Positions 20,880-32,624 of a stretch of 35,546 bases of DNA are shown here, piece after piece; positions within the stretch are counted from its first letter, which is position 1, and every line of letters begins with the position of its first letter. The notes under the pieces are model-generated. The model was given only the letters and a program-made list of their open reading frames with translations, was not told the origin of the DNA and did not search any database. Origin of the DNA: Dictyocoela muelleri (taxonomy: Eukaryota; Microsporidia); contig SDVU01000003.1 of assembly GCA_016256075.1 (NCBI GenBank), positions 1-35,546 on the forward strand, given 5' to 3'. The position numbers were made by a program, and so were the translations under genes.

Positions 20880-22150
20880 TGATTAATAGTAACTTCAACT
20901 TTTTTGGTTGAAAATTTCAAATATGCTTGAAATTTAAAAACATCATTTTCGATATTATTATAAAAATCATCTAATATTTAATGTAGTTTTGATAATAGAT
21001 AATATTAGGACTATTTATGTATTCTTCTAAATTATTCAAAATCCAGCAACGTTTTTTTTCATTATCCAAACCCAACGCTTTTTTCCATAATTTTGAAATG
21101 CATTTAGATTAAATTTCTTCTCGGGCTCAATAAATGAAAATTATACATATTTTCAAGTTTTTTTATTTATTCCATCTACCGAAGGATATTCATCAAGTTT
21201 AATTATACGTCGCTTAATTGATTTTTATAATTTTTTGATTTAAAACTTCGAATAATCCTATAATCAAACCACTGAAATATTTAAGTGATGTTTTTTTTAA
21301 ATAAACGAGTTCAATATTATTAAAGTTTTAGAGACTTTTCGAGTTTGGCAATTATCTAAAATAAGCAAGATTTTTCTTTTTTGACGTCCCATTTCATTAG
21401 ATAAAATAAATAAATATTTTGTAAAAATATATGAAGTCATCCAGGCACTATTGTAGAACTCATAGTAGATCATATCATTGTAGTTAAAATTTTTAAAACA
21501 CCAAGGTTTGTTAAATTTTAATAACAAGAAGCTTTTTTTCTCGGTGCCTGTTGATTTTACACATAAAATTATCAAAATTCTATCTTTATGTAATTTCGAA
21601 CCGGGTTGTAACTTTGCTCACGAGACTTTTAGATAGCATAATCTTATAGTAGAGAGAGGTTTAATCGCAAATTAAAGATGTCTTCTGGCATATAGTCTTT
21701 CGTCTTTTCATGCAAATGTTTTGAAAATTCTTCAGAATTTTCTCTTTTCACGTAAATAGATCCCCCTCCTAATGATTTAGATGAAATCCTATGTCGCTTT
21801 TAAAATTTTTAGATCTATCCATAGGAAGCGCGTTAGTTTTTTATTATTAAATTGACGGCTATATTATAAGCCTTCGATCTTATATTTTTAGCATTTTATA
21901 CAAAACCTTGAGCATCGAGATAAGAAAGCCATCGATAAAGATTTTTTTATCTCTTTTTATTTATCTACCGATAAAATATTTTTTTCCTTTGAATTTTTTA
22001 AAATACCTTTAAAATGAAATTTTTATATGTTATGAAATCAAATATTGATCTCCTATATTTTTTCTTACTTCAAATCGCTTTGAAAATATCTGATTTCGTG
22101 TATTGGTGTTTTTTTTTGATTCGACATAATGGAATATTTCAATTTTTTCT
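20880..22150 (-). pseudogene. P1, pogo/Tigger-like (DDE_1) transposase remnant
   Basis: Minus-strand blocks in family order. RFSIEEKIEIFHYVESKK (about 22150-22100) resembles a pogo/CENP-B-type helix-turn-helix. YRWLSYLDAQGFCIK and then RSKAYNIAVNLI, followed by ISSKSLGGGS, is the Tc5-type second DNA-binding domain. YMPEDIFNLRLNLSLLYKI and LCVKSTGTEKKSFLLLKFN (about 21680-21520) lead to the open frame 21297-21575: KPWCFKNFNYNDMIY, SAWMTSYIFTKYLFILSNEM and ILLILDNCQT with the second catalytic Asp. The usual QPLD block after it is not preserved. Many stops and frame changes; old. The C-terminal end is interrupted by T2. Confidence 0.75.
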
Positions 22151-22210
22151 TCAATTGAAAACCTGCATTGCTTATTTAAATAAGTAGATGGATAAATAAT
22201 CAAAAAAATA

Positions 22211-22397
22211 GTAGAGTTATTTCGAAGGTGGAGTTATTTCGAGTGTAGAGTTATTAGAGGGAAGTTATTTAATGGGTGGAGTTATTTCAGGGGTGGAGTT
22301 ATTTCGAGGCATTTATTAATAATTTACCATGAAAAAACATAAATATGTGGAGATAAATTGAAGGTGTAGATAAATTGGGGTAGAGATAGATTGAGGG
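22211..22397 (+). repeat. 17-bp tandem repeat, right array (two sub-blocks)
   Basis: 22211-22309 has units such as GTGGAGTTATTTCGAGG, starting at 22211, 22228, 22276 and 22293 with diverged units between. 22347-22397 has three exact 17-bp units related to GTGGAGATAAATTGAAG, like the left array at 18911-18978. The first block lies just upstream of the P1 coding start and may be its subterminal repeat. The second may be the other half of an array split by P1. Confidence 0.7.
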
Positions 22398-22952
22398 TAT
22401 ACTATATATATTAATGTATGTTTGAATTTATAAGTGTTTTCGATCAAAAGTTAAGCCTTTAGAAACAAAAGAAAAAACATTTGCAACCCCAAGTGTAACC
22501 ATTGCAATCAAAAGTAAAAACATACTGTATCAATCCTTACGGACATTTCACCAAGAAAATAATTAAAATAGATTGATTTAAATAATTTTTATTTAATTGA
22601 TTTTTGTTCTCATCTCGTGAAGGCACGGGCCTCATTTTCATTTTTCTTTTATAGTTTAAATCAATTTTTGGAGGGAAAAAATTGAGGGAAACATTTTATG
22701 ATTAAATGATAATCTTTATGAATTAGAATATCTTGTTTAACTTAAGGTCAGTATAAATTGAAATTAAAAAAAATTTGAATTAATAACTATGGTGTTTGGC
22801 GGCTAAGGCCATAACAATACAATCAAAAAGGTTAAAGAAAATTAAAAAAAGTGAAATAAAAATTTAGTAATAAAACATAGAGATCGGCTTTTCATTAATT
22901 TATTGCAAAATTAGTTTTTTAAAAAATAAACATAAAAAAATTTCAAAAATAT
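22398..22952. other. AT-rich spacer, no gene seen
   Basis: No coding signal. A short patch at about 22610-22640 (TCTCGTGAAGGCACGGGCCTC) is more GC-rich than its surroundings, but I cannot assign it. Confidence 0.45.
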
Positions 22953-23240
22953 TGCCCGACCTATGCGGAATATGTCCGATCAGTCAACAAGAGGTGATTG
23001 TAAAGAGAAAGTTGTTAAAAAGAATTTATTGACTTGTAGTTCGGTGTCTCGTGTTGTTAAGGGAGGAATAAGATGGGGGTATGGTCAACACAAAATAAAT
23101 AACTCTTTTATTATTTTTTTCGAAGATGCCAATTTGACAGGAAATTGATCATTTTTTTCAAAACCATTATTAATGCAATTATAACTATAATTCTTTTATC
23201 CTTACTTACACATTCAGATTCTCAATGTCGGTAAACGACA
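22953..23240 (-). repeat. R4 3' LTR
   Basis: On the minus strand it starts TGTCGTTTACCGACATT and ends GGTCGGGCA, so it obeys the TG...CA rule. It aligns with 28640-28923 (for example CAACAAGAGGTGATTGTAAA and CCAATTTGACAGG-AAATTGATC on the plus strand). 23241-23256 is purine-rich on the minus strand (GAAGAGAGGAGAAGA), as expected for the polypurine tract. Confidence 0.82.
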
Positions 23241-23373
23241 TCTTCTCCTCTCTTCGATAGATAAGTCACTTATTTTTGATATTCTGCCTCGAAGTTTTGC
23301 TAATCTCATCGATCGTTATTACATTTCCATCTTTACTAATCGCTAAATTTTAAAAGATTCTGAATATAAGTCT

Positions 23374-23682
23374 GGAACTTTTCTCTTTCGTTATATCCAA
23401 AAACTGCATAAAAAGGAAGTTTATGGGAAAATAAAAAAGAAACGAATATTCATTTTTCCTCCTACACTCCGAGGTGTTTTTTATTTTTTCGTAATATCTT
23501 ATTAATAAATAAAAACAAAAAGTTAGCCTGAAATGGTAACTGATTGTTCTTATTTATTAATAAGATATTACAAAAAAAACAATTCGGAATATAGGATGAA
23601 AAATGAATATTCGTTTCTTTTTTATTTTCTTATAAGCTTCCTTTTTATTCATTTTTTCTGATATACCGAAAGAGAAAAGTTC
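23374..23682. repeat. M2 left fold-back end
   Basis: The outer arm begins GGAACTTTTCTCTTTCG. The inner arm ends CGAAAGAGAAAAGTTC at 23682. Shared blocks include AAAAAGAAACGAATATTCAT and its complement, and CGTAATATCTTATTAATAA near the centre. Arms are about 130-140 bp with indels. CTCCGAGGTGTTTT is shared with the right fold-back. Confidence 0.8.
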
Positions 23683-23829
23683 ATTATTATACAATAATGA
23701 TATTTTTTAAAAAATTTTACAATTATAAATATATAAAAATAAATTAAAAATGAGTTAAATCTACTTATTTTAATATTTTCATAAATCTTCAAATAACATG
23801 TCTTTGTTATTCCTAATAAAGAAAAAACC

Positions 23830-24623
23830 TCAAAATAATTTTCCAGCCCTGTTTGGCGATTTTATATTCCATATGCTTTTTCTTTTTGAAACAGTTTTAT
23901 AAGATTTCAATGGTTTGGTTTGTGCACCGGAATCAGGATCAACATAGTTATTTTTGTGATATACCGTAAAATTTTTTGAACCAATATTAGAAAGTTTGTT
24001 ATAGGCTTTGTCTTTGTCAGTAATTATCAAAGTCGAAGGAACAATAATTGATTTTAAAATTTCTTCGAGGGTCTTTTTCTTCCTATCAAGCACGACTTTA
24101 AAAAACACTTCCCTTATTCTAGTTCAAACACGCTAAAACACCAATGTTTGCTCATTAAAATATCCATATCCGCATTTTTCAGGGGCAATCAAAAAATCAT
24201 CTGCTTCAAACATCTTTTCATCTCCTCCTAATTTTGTCATTTTTTATTAAATAATATTATTATATTTTCAATTCTTTTTTTTTCAATTCCAATATTGTTT
24301 TTCTTGAGACATTAAGATTTCTAATTTCGTTTTTTATTATTGTTTTTTTATAAAAGAAATATTAACTGAAAGGGATAAATGTTTTTTATTTAATTCTGAT
24401 GTCTTGTAATATGGTATTATGCTTAAGAGAAATAAATACATTACATTTTTTTGAACAATAAAAAAAATTCTCTACTACAGGCATAATATTTCATTTCTTT
24501 TTTACAAATCGGGCAGTTTTTGCTTTTATTTGAAATGCCGCGTCGTATTAATATTTTCTTTGCCTGTTTTTCAATACATATATATATATATATCGCCAAT
24601 TCAACTGCACCTATATTTGACAA
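23830..24623 (-). pseudogene. Merlin transposase of M2 (inactive)
   Basis: On the minus strand, 24441-24623 gives RRGISNKSKNCPICKKEMKY, the first C-x2-C pair of the N-terminal zinc ribbon. KMFEADDFLIAPEKCGYGYF (about 24230-24160) sits where the first catalytic block belongs. 23830-24108 is an open core segment: FFKVVLDRKKKTLEEILKSI, STLIITDKDKAYNKL with the second Asp, HKNNYVDPDSGAQTKPLKS. Lys replaces the catalytic Glu after the T. Stops or frame changes separate the three parts. Family assignment is firm from the core. Confidence 0.8.
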
Positions 24624-24753
24624 TTTTTTGTATTTTTTTCATAAGGGGTATAATGATTTTGTTTTTTTTTTTAAATTCGAAAAAAATATAATTAACTGAA
24701 ATAATCTTTGTTTTTATTATTTTATTTTTTTGATTATTTTAATATTTTAATAA

Positions 24754-25063
24754 AAATTTTCTCTTTCGTTATAGCCGAAAAAAATTCCTAAAAAAGAAGG
24801 TTTAGAGAAAATAAAAAAGAAACTAATATCCATGTTTTATTCTATACTCCGAGGTGTTTTTATTTCTTTGTATAGTCGTATAATATAAAATATAAGACCA
24901 TCTCCTTATAGGAGATTGTCTGGTATATTTTATATTATACGACTATAATGAAAAATGAAAACACCTCGGAGTATAGGATGGAACATGTATATTAGTTTCT
25001 TTTTTTATTATCTCTTAACCTTTTTTAGGCAGTTTTTTCGGCTATAACGAAAGAGAAAAGTTC
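24754..25063. repeat. M2 right fold-back end
   Basis: The inner arm starts AAATTTTCTCTTTCGTTATA and the outer arm ends CGAAAGAGAAAAGTTC. CTCCGAGGTGTTTT occurs in both arms in inverted form. The central loop differs from the left fold-back: here TATAGTCGTATAATATAAAA and its complement flank a short spacer. The arm motif is conserved but the centre is not. Confidence 0.8.
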
Positions 25064-26628
25064 TATATGTCTTATTCTTGTCAGGATTGTGCAAACTCTT
25101 GAAAACTAAATCACCTAATGTGTATTTGTCTGCTTATTTTAAATTATTACGTTTCTCATTGTTACTCTTATGCATTAATTTTTCTTTTACTTTTAATTAT
25201 GTATGCTTAATCTATTTTTTTAGCGGATCGATTAACGCGTATTTATTAAAAGTTTTAGATGGTGTTGCAAAAAAAAGATACAAGGTTTCTTTTAGTCAGT
25301 TTTTATTAACCTTTATAGTTTAACACTGAATAACCTTTTTAGATACGACAGACTTCAGAAATGTTTCTTTAATCTCTCTGATATTAAATAACCACTAGAG
25401 TTGTAAGCACTGAGTGTTGTATAAACGATGTATCTGAAGTTAAATACTTTATGAAGTCTTCACTGATGTATTGCCCTCCTTTATCTGACAATACTTTCTT
25501 AGGGATTCCTATTTTCACCATGAAATTACGTTTAAATTTTTTAATAATTGATTTAGAGTTCATCATACAGAATATCGACAAGGGTAAACCTTGGCGAACG
25601 TCATTAAAGGAAACTAAATATGATTTATCTTTTTCTTTGGTATTCTTGTAATGCAAAGTCTTCACTGGACCAAATATGTCTGTCGAAACTAATTCAAGGA
25701 CTTAATTTGAATGTATGTTGCGTGAAACCTTAGCATATTTAATACTTCTATCCTTACAGCGGCAACACTAGATGCACTCTTGTGTAATTTGTTTAATTAT
25801 TTTTTTTGCATTGTGGTATGAAAAGGATTCTTTTGACTGTGTTGTATAATTTAGTTTCACCAGGATGTATCAATTTAAAATGTATATCTTTAAGAAATTC
25901 CATAGTAACTTCTGTAGGAATAAAAAACCCTATATCTAGAGTAAATCTAAAGTCCGCTTGAATGCATTTTAGTTTTTCTTAGTTTTTCATATTTTTGTAG
26001 TCGAGCGCACGTTTGCTGTAGATATTTGGTATCATTTACTTGCATTACGGGTTGTTTTTGATAAAAAAACATATGCGTGATAGAGTGTCTGCAGAGTAAT
26101 TTTTTTTTAAACTTCATTTCAATTGAAAATTCTTCAAAATGGTTTTCCAACGCTCAAATCTTCTGCTTAAAGAACCCGTTTGATTATATCACGGCTATAG
26201 GTTTTAACAATTACCTTACTATTAAAAATTATATTTTAAAAATGTAAAAGTAACTTATAAATTGCTAGCATTTCTTTCTGAGCTATACTGTAATTTAACT
26301 CCTATTGGTTAAACTTAGCTCTGTATATTCCAACCATGTTGTTTTCTTGTTTAAGAAATACGCCCAAACTTTGGTCAGAAGCATCTGTCTCTAATTCAAA
26401 GTGTTTATATGGATCGGGAAAATATAAAGTATCTGTTGTTTTATTTTGTCATAAATTTTCGAAAATTTCATTGTATCTTCGAAAGTTTATTTAAAAATTA
26501 TGTCTTTTTAAAATTTCTTAGTTAAATCTAATGTTTTTACTCTCAGATTTTGATATAAGGACGGTCCCAATTTATGACTCCCTAAAGACGCAGTGGTTTT
26601 TTCTATCTGTTTTGAATAAGTTTTTTTT

Positions 26629-26661
26629 TCGCGCGACTATTCTCGATACATCGTCGCGCGA
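26629..26661. repeat. GC-rich hairpin inside R4
   Basis: TCGCGCGAC (26629-26637) and its exact complement GTCGCGCGA (26653-26661) flank 15 nt. Eight of nine bases in each arm following the first are G or C apart from one A, striking in sequence of about 25% GC. Confidence 0.7.
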
Positions 26662-28639
26662 ACCATCTTTATCGATAATATGACAAGGTAACATACTTTT
26701 GTTTTTAAAAATCGTGATTTATCAAAGTTTATGGAAACGTTATTATCTTTTAATATTTCTAAAACTTGAGTCGAATGACACCCATTTGTTTCAGTGTTTT
26801 CTGAGTGTATTAGCATGTCATCAATGTGTATCTTTACAAATTAAATAATCTAATAGGCAATTCATTGCTCGTTGAAAGTTCTAGACGCGTTTGAAAAGCC
26901 GAAAGGCATCAAAAACTACTATTAAAGTTCGCCGAATATAGAAATGCTGTATATTTCCTGCTTTTAATATCCATTGGAATTTCGTAATTTCCTATTGATA
27001 AATCGAGTTGTGAGAAAATTATAGAACCTCTAAGTTATAGCACCATTTCTCTCGCTTCAGGAAATGAATAGGACAGAAGAGATGTATATGCGTCTATTTT
27101 TCGATATCAATTGCGAGTATTACCGTGCTGTTTCTTTGTATATAGGTAAGACTGGTAAAAAAATGGAGATTCGTACCCTTGAATAATGTTCATTTTTAAT
27201 AGTTTTTCGCTTTCCTTTTTGTTGCTTCTTTAATATGCATCGGGACTTTGTATGGTTTTCTTGAGATGATCTCATTTGACTTGTAGTGCATTTTGTGTGT
27301 AAAATTTTCGATGTTACTAACTTCATGATTGGTTCTCTTGTAATATTCGATTGCATGATCTAAATTTTATTTCATCTTCCGTTTCTATCTTTATTATATA
27401 TTTTTTGATCGTATTATATTTCATCAGAGGCGTTATGATCTCACAATGGAGACAATTAATATTTCTTTGAGTCAAGAGATATTATTTTATCTTCTAGGTT
27501 TATTACTGCTTTGTTTTTTATCAATAAATCCACGCCTAGGATGATATCCGTAGTCATTTATTCTAATACACAAAGATTCACCTTGACTGAGCTACACTTA
27601 TCTCCTTGAATTTTGAGGTTAAACTGTGTTTCTTGATTATTCAGGACTTCTGAGACATCAACTGTAATGCAATTACTTTCTCATTTTTCCAATATCTCGA
27701 GTTTAATAGTTTCGTTTGCTTTATTATTAATATATGGGTACGCAGACCCCGTATCAAATGTTAGGTTAACATTCATTTTACCAATATAACCTACTTTGTC
27801 TAATTAATTTGTCTTTAGTAGATTTTCTCTAATTGCAAAATTCTTTGATCCTTGAGAGTTTGTGGCCTCATATGTTTTTCGTTGTTCCTTTTTGCTTACA
27901 CTAATTTGTATCATTGGTACTCAAGTTATGATAACTGCTGAATTTCTTAAGTACTGGCTTAGTATAGCATTTTCATATCCTTGTTGACGTGTCGTGTTTT
28001 AGGTTTGCCGTTTGTAGGTTCTAGTGTAGATTTGCTTGTCCTTTTTTGCTTAATAAAAGTTTATTCAGTGTTATTAATGATTAATATATAGTAGTGCAAT
28101 CTTGTATGTTAAGATGAATCATTTAAAGTTTACATCGTTATGATAAACCATTATATAATGCCTCTTGAAATTTTATTCATATCATATCTTTTTTCTACCC
28201 CAGATAGGTTCCGGGTCTTGTACATATGCTTTCGATTTTATTATAATATTCTTATATCGTAAGAAGTCGTTCTGTTGAGTGTTAGAAAATTTATTCAAAG
28301 TTTTTAAATAATCCGAGTATAGATATTTTTGCTTCAGTATGGCTTTTCGGATTTTATATAGCGTACTTTTATGTCGTATGAGATGTAGATACTTCGAAGA
28401 TACTCTGGCCTTAATTACCTCTACTGTAGTGGGTTCATCCCAGGATGCGATCGATGATGTTTGCAATATTTCTTCTTTCCACTTATACAGATCTTGCCAT
28501 TAAATTGATTCGGGCATTGCGAAACTTCTTTGAATTCCCATGTTAGTGTTTGGTGGTGTTAAGGAGAATGTGATTCTTCGAGGAACGAACGAATCGTTGT
28601 CGGATTCACCGCTTTCTTGCTTGGCTAGAAAGCTTACTA

Positions 28640-28923
28640 TGCCGGACCTATGTGATATATGTCCGGTCAACAAGAGGTGATTGTAAAGAGAAAGTCGTTT
28701 AAGAAAATTTATTGCCTTGAAGTTCGGTTTCTCGTGTTGTTGACGGTGTAAGAACATGGGGGTATAATCAACAAAAAATAAATACCTCTTTGATTAATTT
28801 TTGAGATGTCAATTTGACAGAAAATTGATCATTTTTTCAAAACCATTATTCATGCAATTATCACTATAATAGTTTACATCCTAACTTACTCATTCAGATT
28901 ATCCATATCGGTGCTCGTCGATA
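28640..28923 (-). repeat. R4 5' LTR
   Basis: Homologous to 22953-23240 along its whole length, with several small indels. The inner edge carries the palindromic CCGGAC...GTCCGG. Its outer edge is placed by alignment with the other LTR and could be off by a few bases. Confidence 0.8.
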
Positions 28924-29879
28924 TCTTCCCTGCAGAAAAATCTGTTAATATAGCCGTGGTTTTTATGTAGTACCTATCAAAATCTACTAAAGAAATTTTA
29001 GAAAATTATTTTTGAATTAATAAACGCATTTGGTTATCATTTTTTAACCTTTCTATGTAATACATAATTCTTCACTATAAAAGCAGTTTCCTATGGGATT
29101 TAGAAATGAAGTATTATCTAAAAAACTACTATATTATGTACATTATTATATCATACAATTCCCTATAGAATTGTATTATCTCATTTTCTAGATAAAAATT
29201 GGATTTGTCATTTTGAATATCCTTTCTTCCTCTTTGATAGAGATCATTGTATTCTTAAAATCTTCATCTTTTAATATCTATCAAAAACTTAGTTTATAAT
29301 CATGACATACTTGTTAAAAGTCGTAAAAAAATAGTTTCTCGATCTATCTGCCTGCATGTGACAATACTCGGAAGATCATATATGAGACCCCCGCTTTGAA
29401 CGAATCGATACATAAAAGCATACTTCGTCTATACAACAGAGTTTTATGCTCTTGTATCTCTCTAAGATTCTAAAAATTGTAGCTTAATATTTGGGGTTTA
29501 ATTAGTTGTATTATAATTATGACCTGCTGTAATATTGATGTTTTTTTGATCGAATAATGAATTCTTTACAACACCTATCAATAGTTATTAAGTAAACTTG
29601 AAGATTAAAATGATTGCTAATTTTTATTTGAAGTTTTTTGAGTGTGAGTAAGCAAACAGTAAAAACCAGGACAAAATTTCATGTTTATAATATCGTATAG
29701 CTTAGAACCCTATTACTACACCAGTTCTTGGATAAAGTAAATAAAATGGCAATTATGGGTTTTTTGTAAAAATTTATTCCTTACTGACATTTTATAGATG
29801 TACAATCCGATATCTATTAAATGCATCTATCGACGAGATTATACAATTTTTCAAATAGCGTTCAATATTAAAACAAGGA
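28924..29879. other. Gene-free AT-rich stretch
   Basis: No gene supported. One minus-strand fragment at about 29330-29470 reads CIDEVCFYVSIRSKRGS, which weakly resembles the first-Asp block of a Tc1-like transposase; nothing else supports it. A local palindrome around 29150-29180 (CATACAATTCC / AATTGTATTATC) is noted. Confidence 0.4.
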
Positions 29880-30060
29880 CCTCAATTCGAACACTGTAAC
29901 CAAGAATTATCATTGAAAAATTTAGTTAATCTGCATATGATTATTGCTATAGACTCATAATGTCTAAACTATTTAAAAATAAGAAGATTGCGAGTCAATT
30001 ATTTTTAAGCATCTCAAAAATTTCATTTACGAGTTGTGTGGAAGTTCATTAGGAATGTCC

Positions 30061-31194
30061 GGCGCTTGTTTAAGATTTAGAAATTGAAAAATTAATAAAA
30101 AAATTACAATGCATTTTTTAAATTCCCAAATTTTAGACATAAGGTAATTTTTTTTGAAAAAAAAATGAGAATCCTTGGTGCAAATTATAAAAGGTCTTTA
30201 TGACCAAATATTCAATTCAAATGACGCTGCTTTAAATTTCTTGAGAGAATTAGGTGCATTTAACTCTTTAACTCCATGCCATAGCTGTGATAATGAGACA
30301 AATAAACTAATGTATGATAAATCAAGGACACATTCCTACTACTATTTTCGTGTCACTTTCAAAAAGAAGACATTCTTAACAAAAATACTATTTTTGAAAG
30401 ATTTATAAAAAACTAATATACATTTTTCTACGAATAGTTTATGGTTTTTCAGCTAATTTTGATTATTCCAAAATAAAAATACTTAGTGAAATAAGCAAAC
30501 AAACTTAAGAAAATGCCGAAAATTGAAAATATCTGAAATTAAAAGTAAGGAAAATAAAATATAGGAAAAATTGGGGGAAATGTGTCGCTGTACAAATAGA
30601 TGAAACTACAATTTGCAGGGGTAGAATAATTCAAAATCCATATTCTACACTTTATGAGACACCAGGAATACAATGTTTGATAGGTGGGGTTTAAGTTTCT
30701 GAATCGAAAAGAATATTTTTAGAAATTATGCCAAACCGAACGATATCTACCATCCATGATGTATCACAAGGACACTTGAATGAATGAACTATAATAATGA
30801 CAGATTGTTAAACTATTTACCTCTCTGCTGTCAGAGAATTCACATCTGAACATATTTTTTTCCACACAATGAAGGATTCACAAATAATAAGGGTTATCAT
30901 ACAAATTTAGTGGATAATTTATTGTCACATCTAAAATCTGAATATAAGATTCTAAGGGGAATTATGGTATCCAGTATGAGGATTTTTATATGTGAATTTT
31001 ATTTTAAAAAAGCATTTTTTAAAAAGGTCACCTAAAAATATTTTTTGCATTTTTAAAAAATTAATAAATATTTTTTTTTTATTTAATATTGTACCACTTA
31101 TGCATTTAAAGTTGATTTTTTTATTTTTATTTTTTAAATATCTAATTATATAGTCCTCCTTGACGTTTAAGAATTTCCAAATTTTAGACAAGCC
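30061..31194 (+). mobile_element. M3, Merlin element inserted in M4
   Basis: 1134 bp. The left end GGCGCTTGTTTAAGATTTAG and the complement of the right end, GGCTTGTCTAAAATTTGGAA, are related to each other and to the M1 TIR. The flanks GAATGTCC (30053-30060) and AAATGTCA (31195-31202) share six of eight bases, a decayed target duplication. As in M1, the complement of the end motif recurs just inside the left end (AAATTCCCAAATTTTAGACA at about 30121). Confidence 0.75.
30175..31000 (+). pseudogene. Merlin transposase of M3 (inactive)
   Basis: An open frame at 30175-30408 has the start of the zinc ribbon, TPCHSCDNETNKLMYDKS, but the second Cys pair is not recognisable (YYYFRVTF). The core follows in pieces: VQIDETTICRG (first Asp, about 30593), TPGIQCLIGG, NRTISTIHDVSQ, IIMTDC (second Asp), then TNLVDNLLSHLKSEYK, where an Asp lies at or near the expected Glu. 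It aligns block by block with the M1 transposase (VDETAI, TPGIQWLVG, TNLLKI), so the two are related subfamilies. No ATG is available in the first frame and several frame changes occur. Confidence 0.78.
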
Positions 31195-31821
31195 AAATGT
31201 CATAAAAGGACCGCATTAAGTGAATAATATGAGATATAAATATATCATAACATACTTTGAATAATATTTTTTCGGCTATTCGAACTTAACATAAATATTT
31301 TGTCGTCGTTATCCGATAAAATTAAGTGGAATAGGCATAATTTGTCAGATTGTTATGGACTTTTTTTTGTCATAAACCTAAATATTATCGGGGCAAACTA
31401 ATTAGAGGACCTATAAGGGTATTCGGAATTTGTGATGCCAGCTTGTAACCAGTGAAATGTTTTTTAAAGTAGTTCCAGATAGAAAGCCAAGCACATTATT
31501 TCTATAATAAGCGAAGTTTTTGAAAATGGACTAATTATTTATTCCGACGAATAGTCTGCTTATAGAAGAGAGTATGTGAGAGTTTTGAACATGAAACTGA
31601 AACCCACAGTCTGCGTTTTGTGAATTATTTTACTGGCGTATACACACAAAATATCAAATCGCTTCTAAATCTTAGGAGCTAGCCCAAAATTTTCCCTCCA
31701 ATGATAAAAATATAAAAAAAATATATAACCCTACATGAATATAGAATTTATATAAAGTGAGTTACAAACATTATATTGTAAATAACTATTTGATTGGTGT
31801 TCTTCAAGGGGGTTTTTGTTT

Positions 31822-32602
31822 ATGAAAAGTTTTGTAATTATTGTTCTGTCTACATTACTTTAAAAAGTTATAAAAAGAAACAGGATTGTCTAGAATAGCG
31901 ATGTATGAATAGAGCTTACCTATCTTTTAATAAATAATATATCATCTGATATAAGCCTTTTTTTGATTGTTTCGATTATAAATATATATTATATTCGAAA
32001 TTATAGTAAAATATTGTGTATTAACACCATTAAACGTCATCATCAACTCTATGTTATCAGTGTCAAATAATTCATTTATTAAAGAAAAAACAGAAACAAT
32101 CGTGAAAATACCACTGCAAGACTTTTCAAGTCGAAGGTAAGGATATTCAAATTCTAATTTACAGGTAGTTGACACGATGTAAACTATAAATGTAAGTCTC
32201 ACCGTGGTCGTTCACCCGATAATAGAACTGATGCCTTAGTAATTTGGTAAATTATAGGTAAAACAACTAGGATGTTGCGCGGGTTTTTCTGTATAAAAAG
32301 GCCTCGACATTATTTACTTTAATATGTGAAAAGGTAGTGTCATTATCGATGCTCATATTGATGAGCATATATCATATAGCCGATTATCTCAAAATGGCTT
32401 TGAACATATGATTTTATGCCATAAATATAATTTTGTTGATAAATTTAATAATGTGCATACTCAGCATTTTGAATCAATAAATAATTTAATAAAAAGACAA
32501 ATCTGGAATGGTGTCTTAACAAACAAGAGGTCGAAATTTCTAAGTGAGTATGCTTTTTCTTTAATAATAAGGAAAACATTTTGGAAAAAATATTTGAAAT
32601 AA
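31822..32602 (+). pseudogene. Merlin transposase of M5 (inactive)
   Basis: Zinc ribbon at about 31840-31930: KFCNYCSVYITLKSYKKKQD and RCMNRAY, with TAG where Trp usually precedes the RC. About 32155-32175 gives LQVVDTM, the first-Asp position. 32212-32260 gives HRGRSPDNRTDALVIW, the Gly-Arg block after it. From about 32336 the core reads GSVIIDAHIDEHISYSRL and NGFEHMILCHKYNFVDKF, and NNVHTQHFESINNLIKRQIW keeps the catalytic Glu. It ends SEYAFSLIIRKTFWKKYLK at 32602. The last 64 codons are open. Sequence is clearly different from M1/M3, so a second subfamily. Confidence 0.78.
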
Positions 32603-32624
32603 TTAAAGCAAAATAATTAAATAT

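Larger units (their letters stand above)
23374..25063 (-). mobile_element. M2, Merlin transposon with long fold-back ends
   Basis: 1690 bp inserted in the integrase tail of R4. It is flanked by the 9-bp duplication TATAAGTCT (23365-23373) / TATATGTCT (25064-25072), one mismatch, the right length for Merlin. R4 integrase sequence continues on both sides of the insertion. The outermost motif is (G)GAACTTTTCTCTTTCGTTAT. Each end is about 310 bp and is itself an inverted repeat, so the terminal motif occurs four times. The Merlin transposase lies between the fold-backs. This could also be two fold-back MITEs sitting next to a Merlin, but the single shared target duplication outside both favours one unit. 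Confidence 0.75.
22953..28923 (-). mobile_element. R4, Ty3-type LTR retrotransposon fossil, split by Merlin M2
   Basis: Minus-strand element of about 6.0 kb, or 4.3 kb without M2. Reading from the right: 5' LTR, gag (about 28640-28180), protease with FDTGSAYPYI (about 27760), reverse transcriptase (about 27450-26700), RNase H (about 26450-25950), and integrase (about 25900-25064, its tail resuming at about 23370-23260 beyond M2). Then a purine tract and the 3' LTR. The two LTRs differ clearly more than those of R3, perhaps one position in five, so R4 is older. Well over ten breaks; inactive. No target duplication is visible at its ends. Confidence 0.85.

Noticed and set aside
25078-25323. Hydrophobic 81-codon plus-strand open frame that could pass for a membrane protein
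   Set aside because: It is antisense to the R4 integrase tail; hydrophobicity comes from A/T-rich codons.
29330-29470. Possible Tc1-like first-Asp block on the minus strand
   Set aside because: A single short motif without a second block, ends or TA sites; not enough to call an element.
31942-32202. 86-codon minus-strand open frame
   Set aside because: It is antisense to the Merlin M5 transposase and has no recognisable motif.
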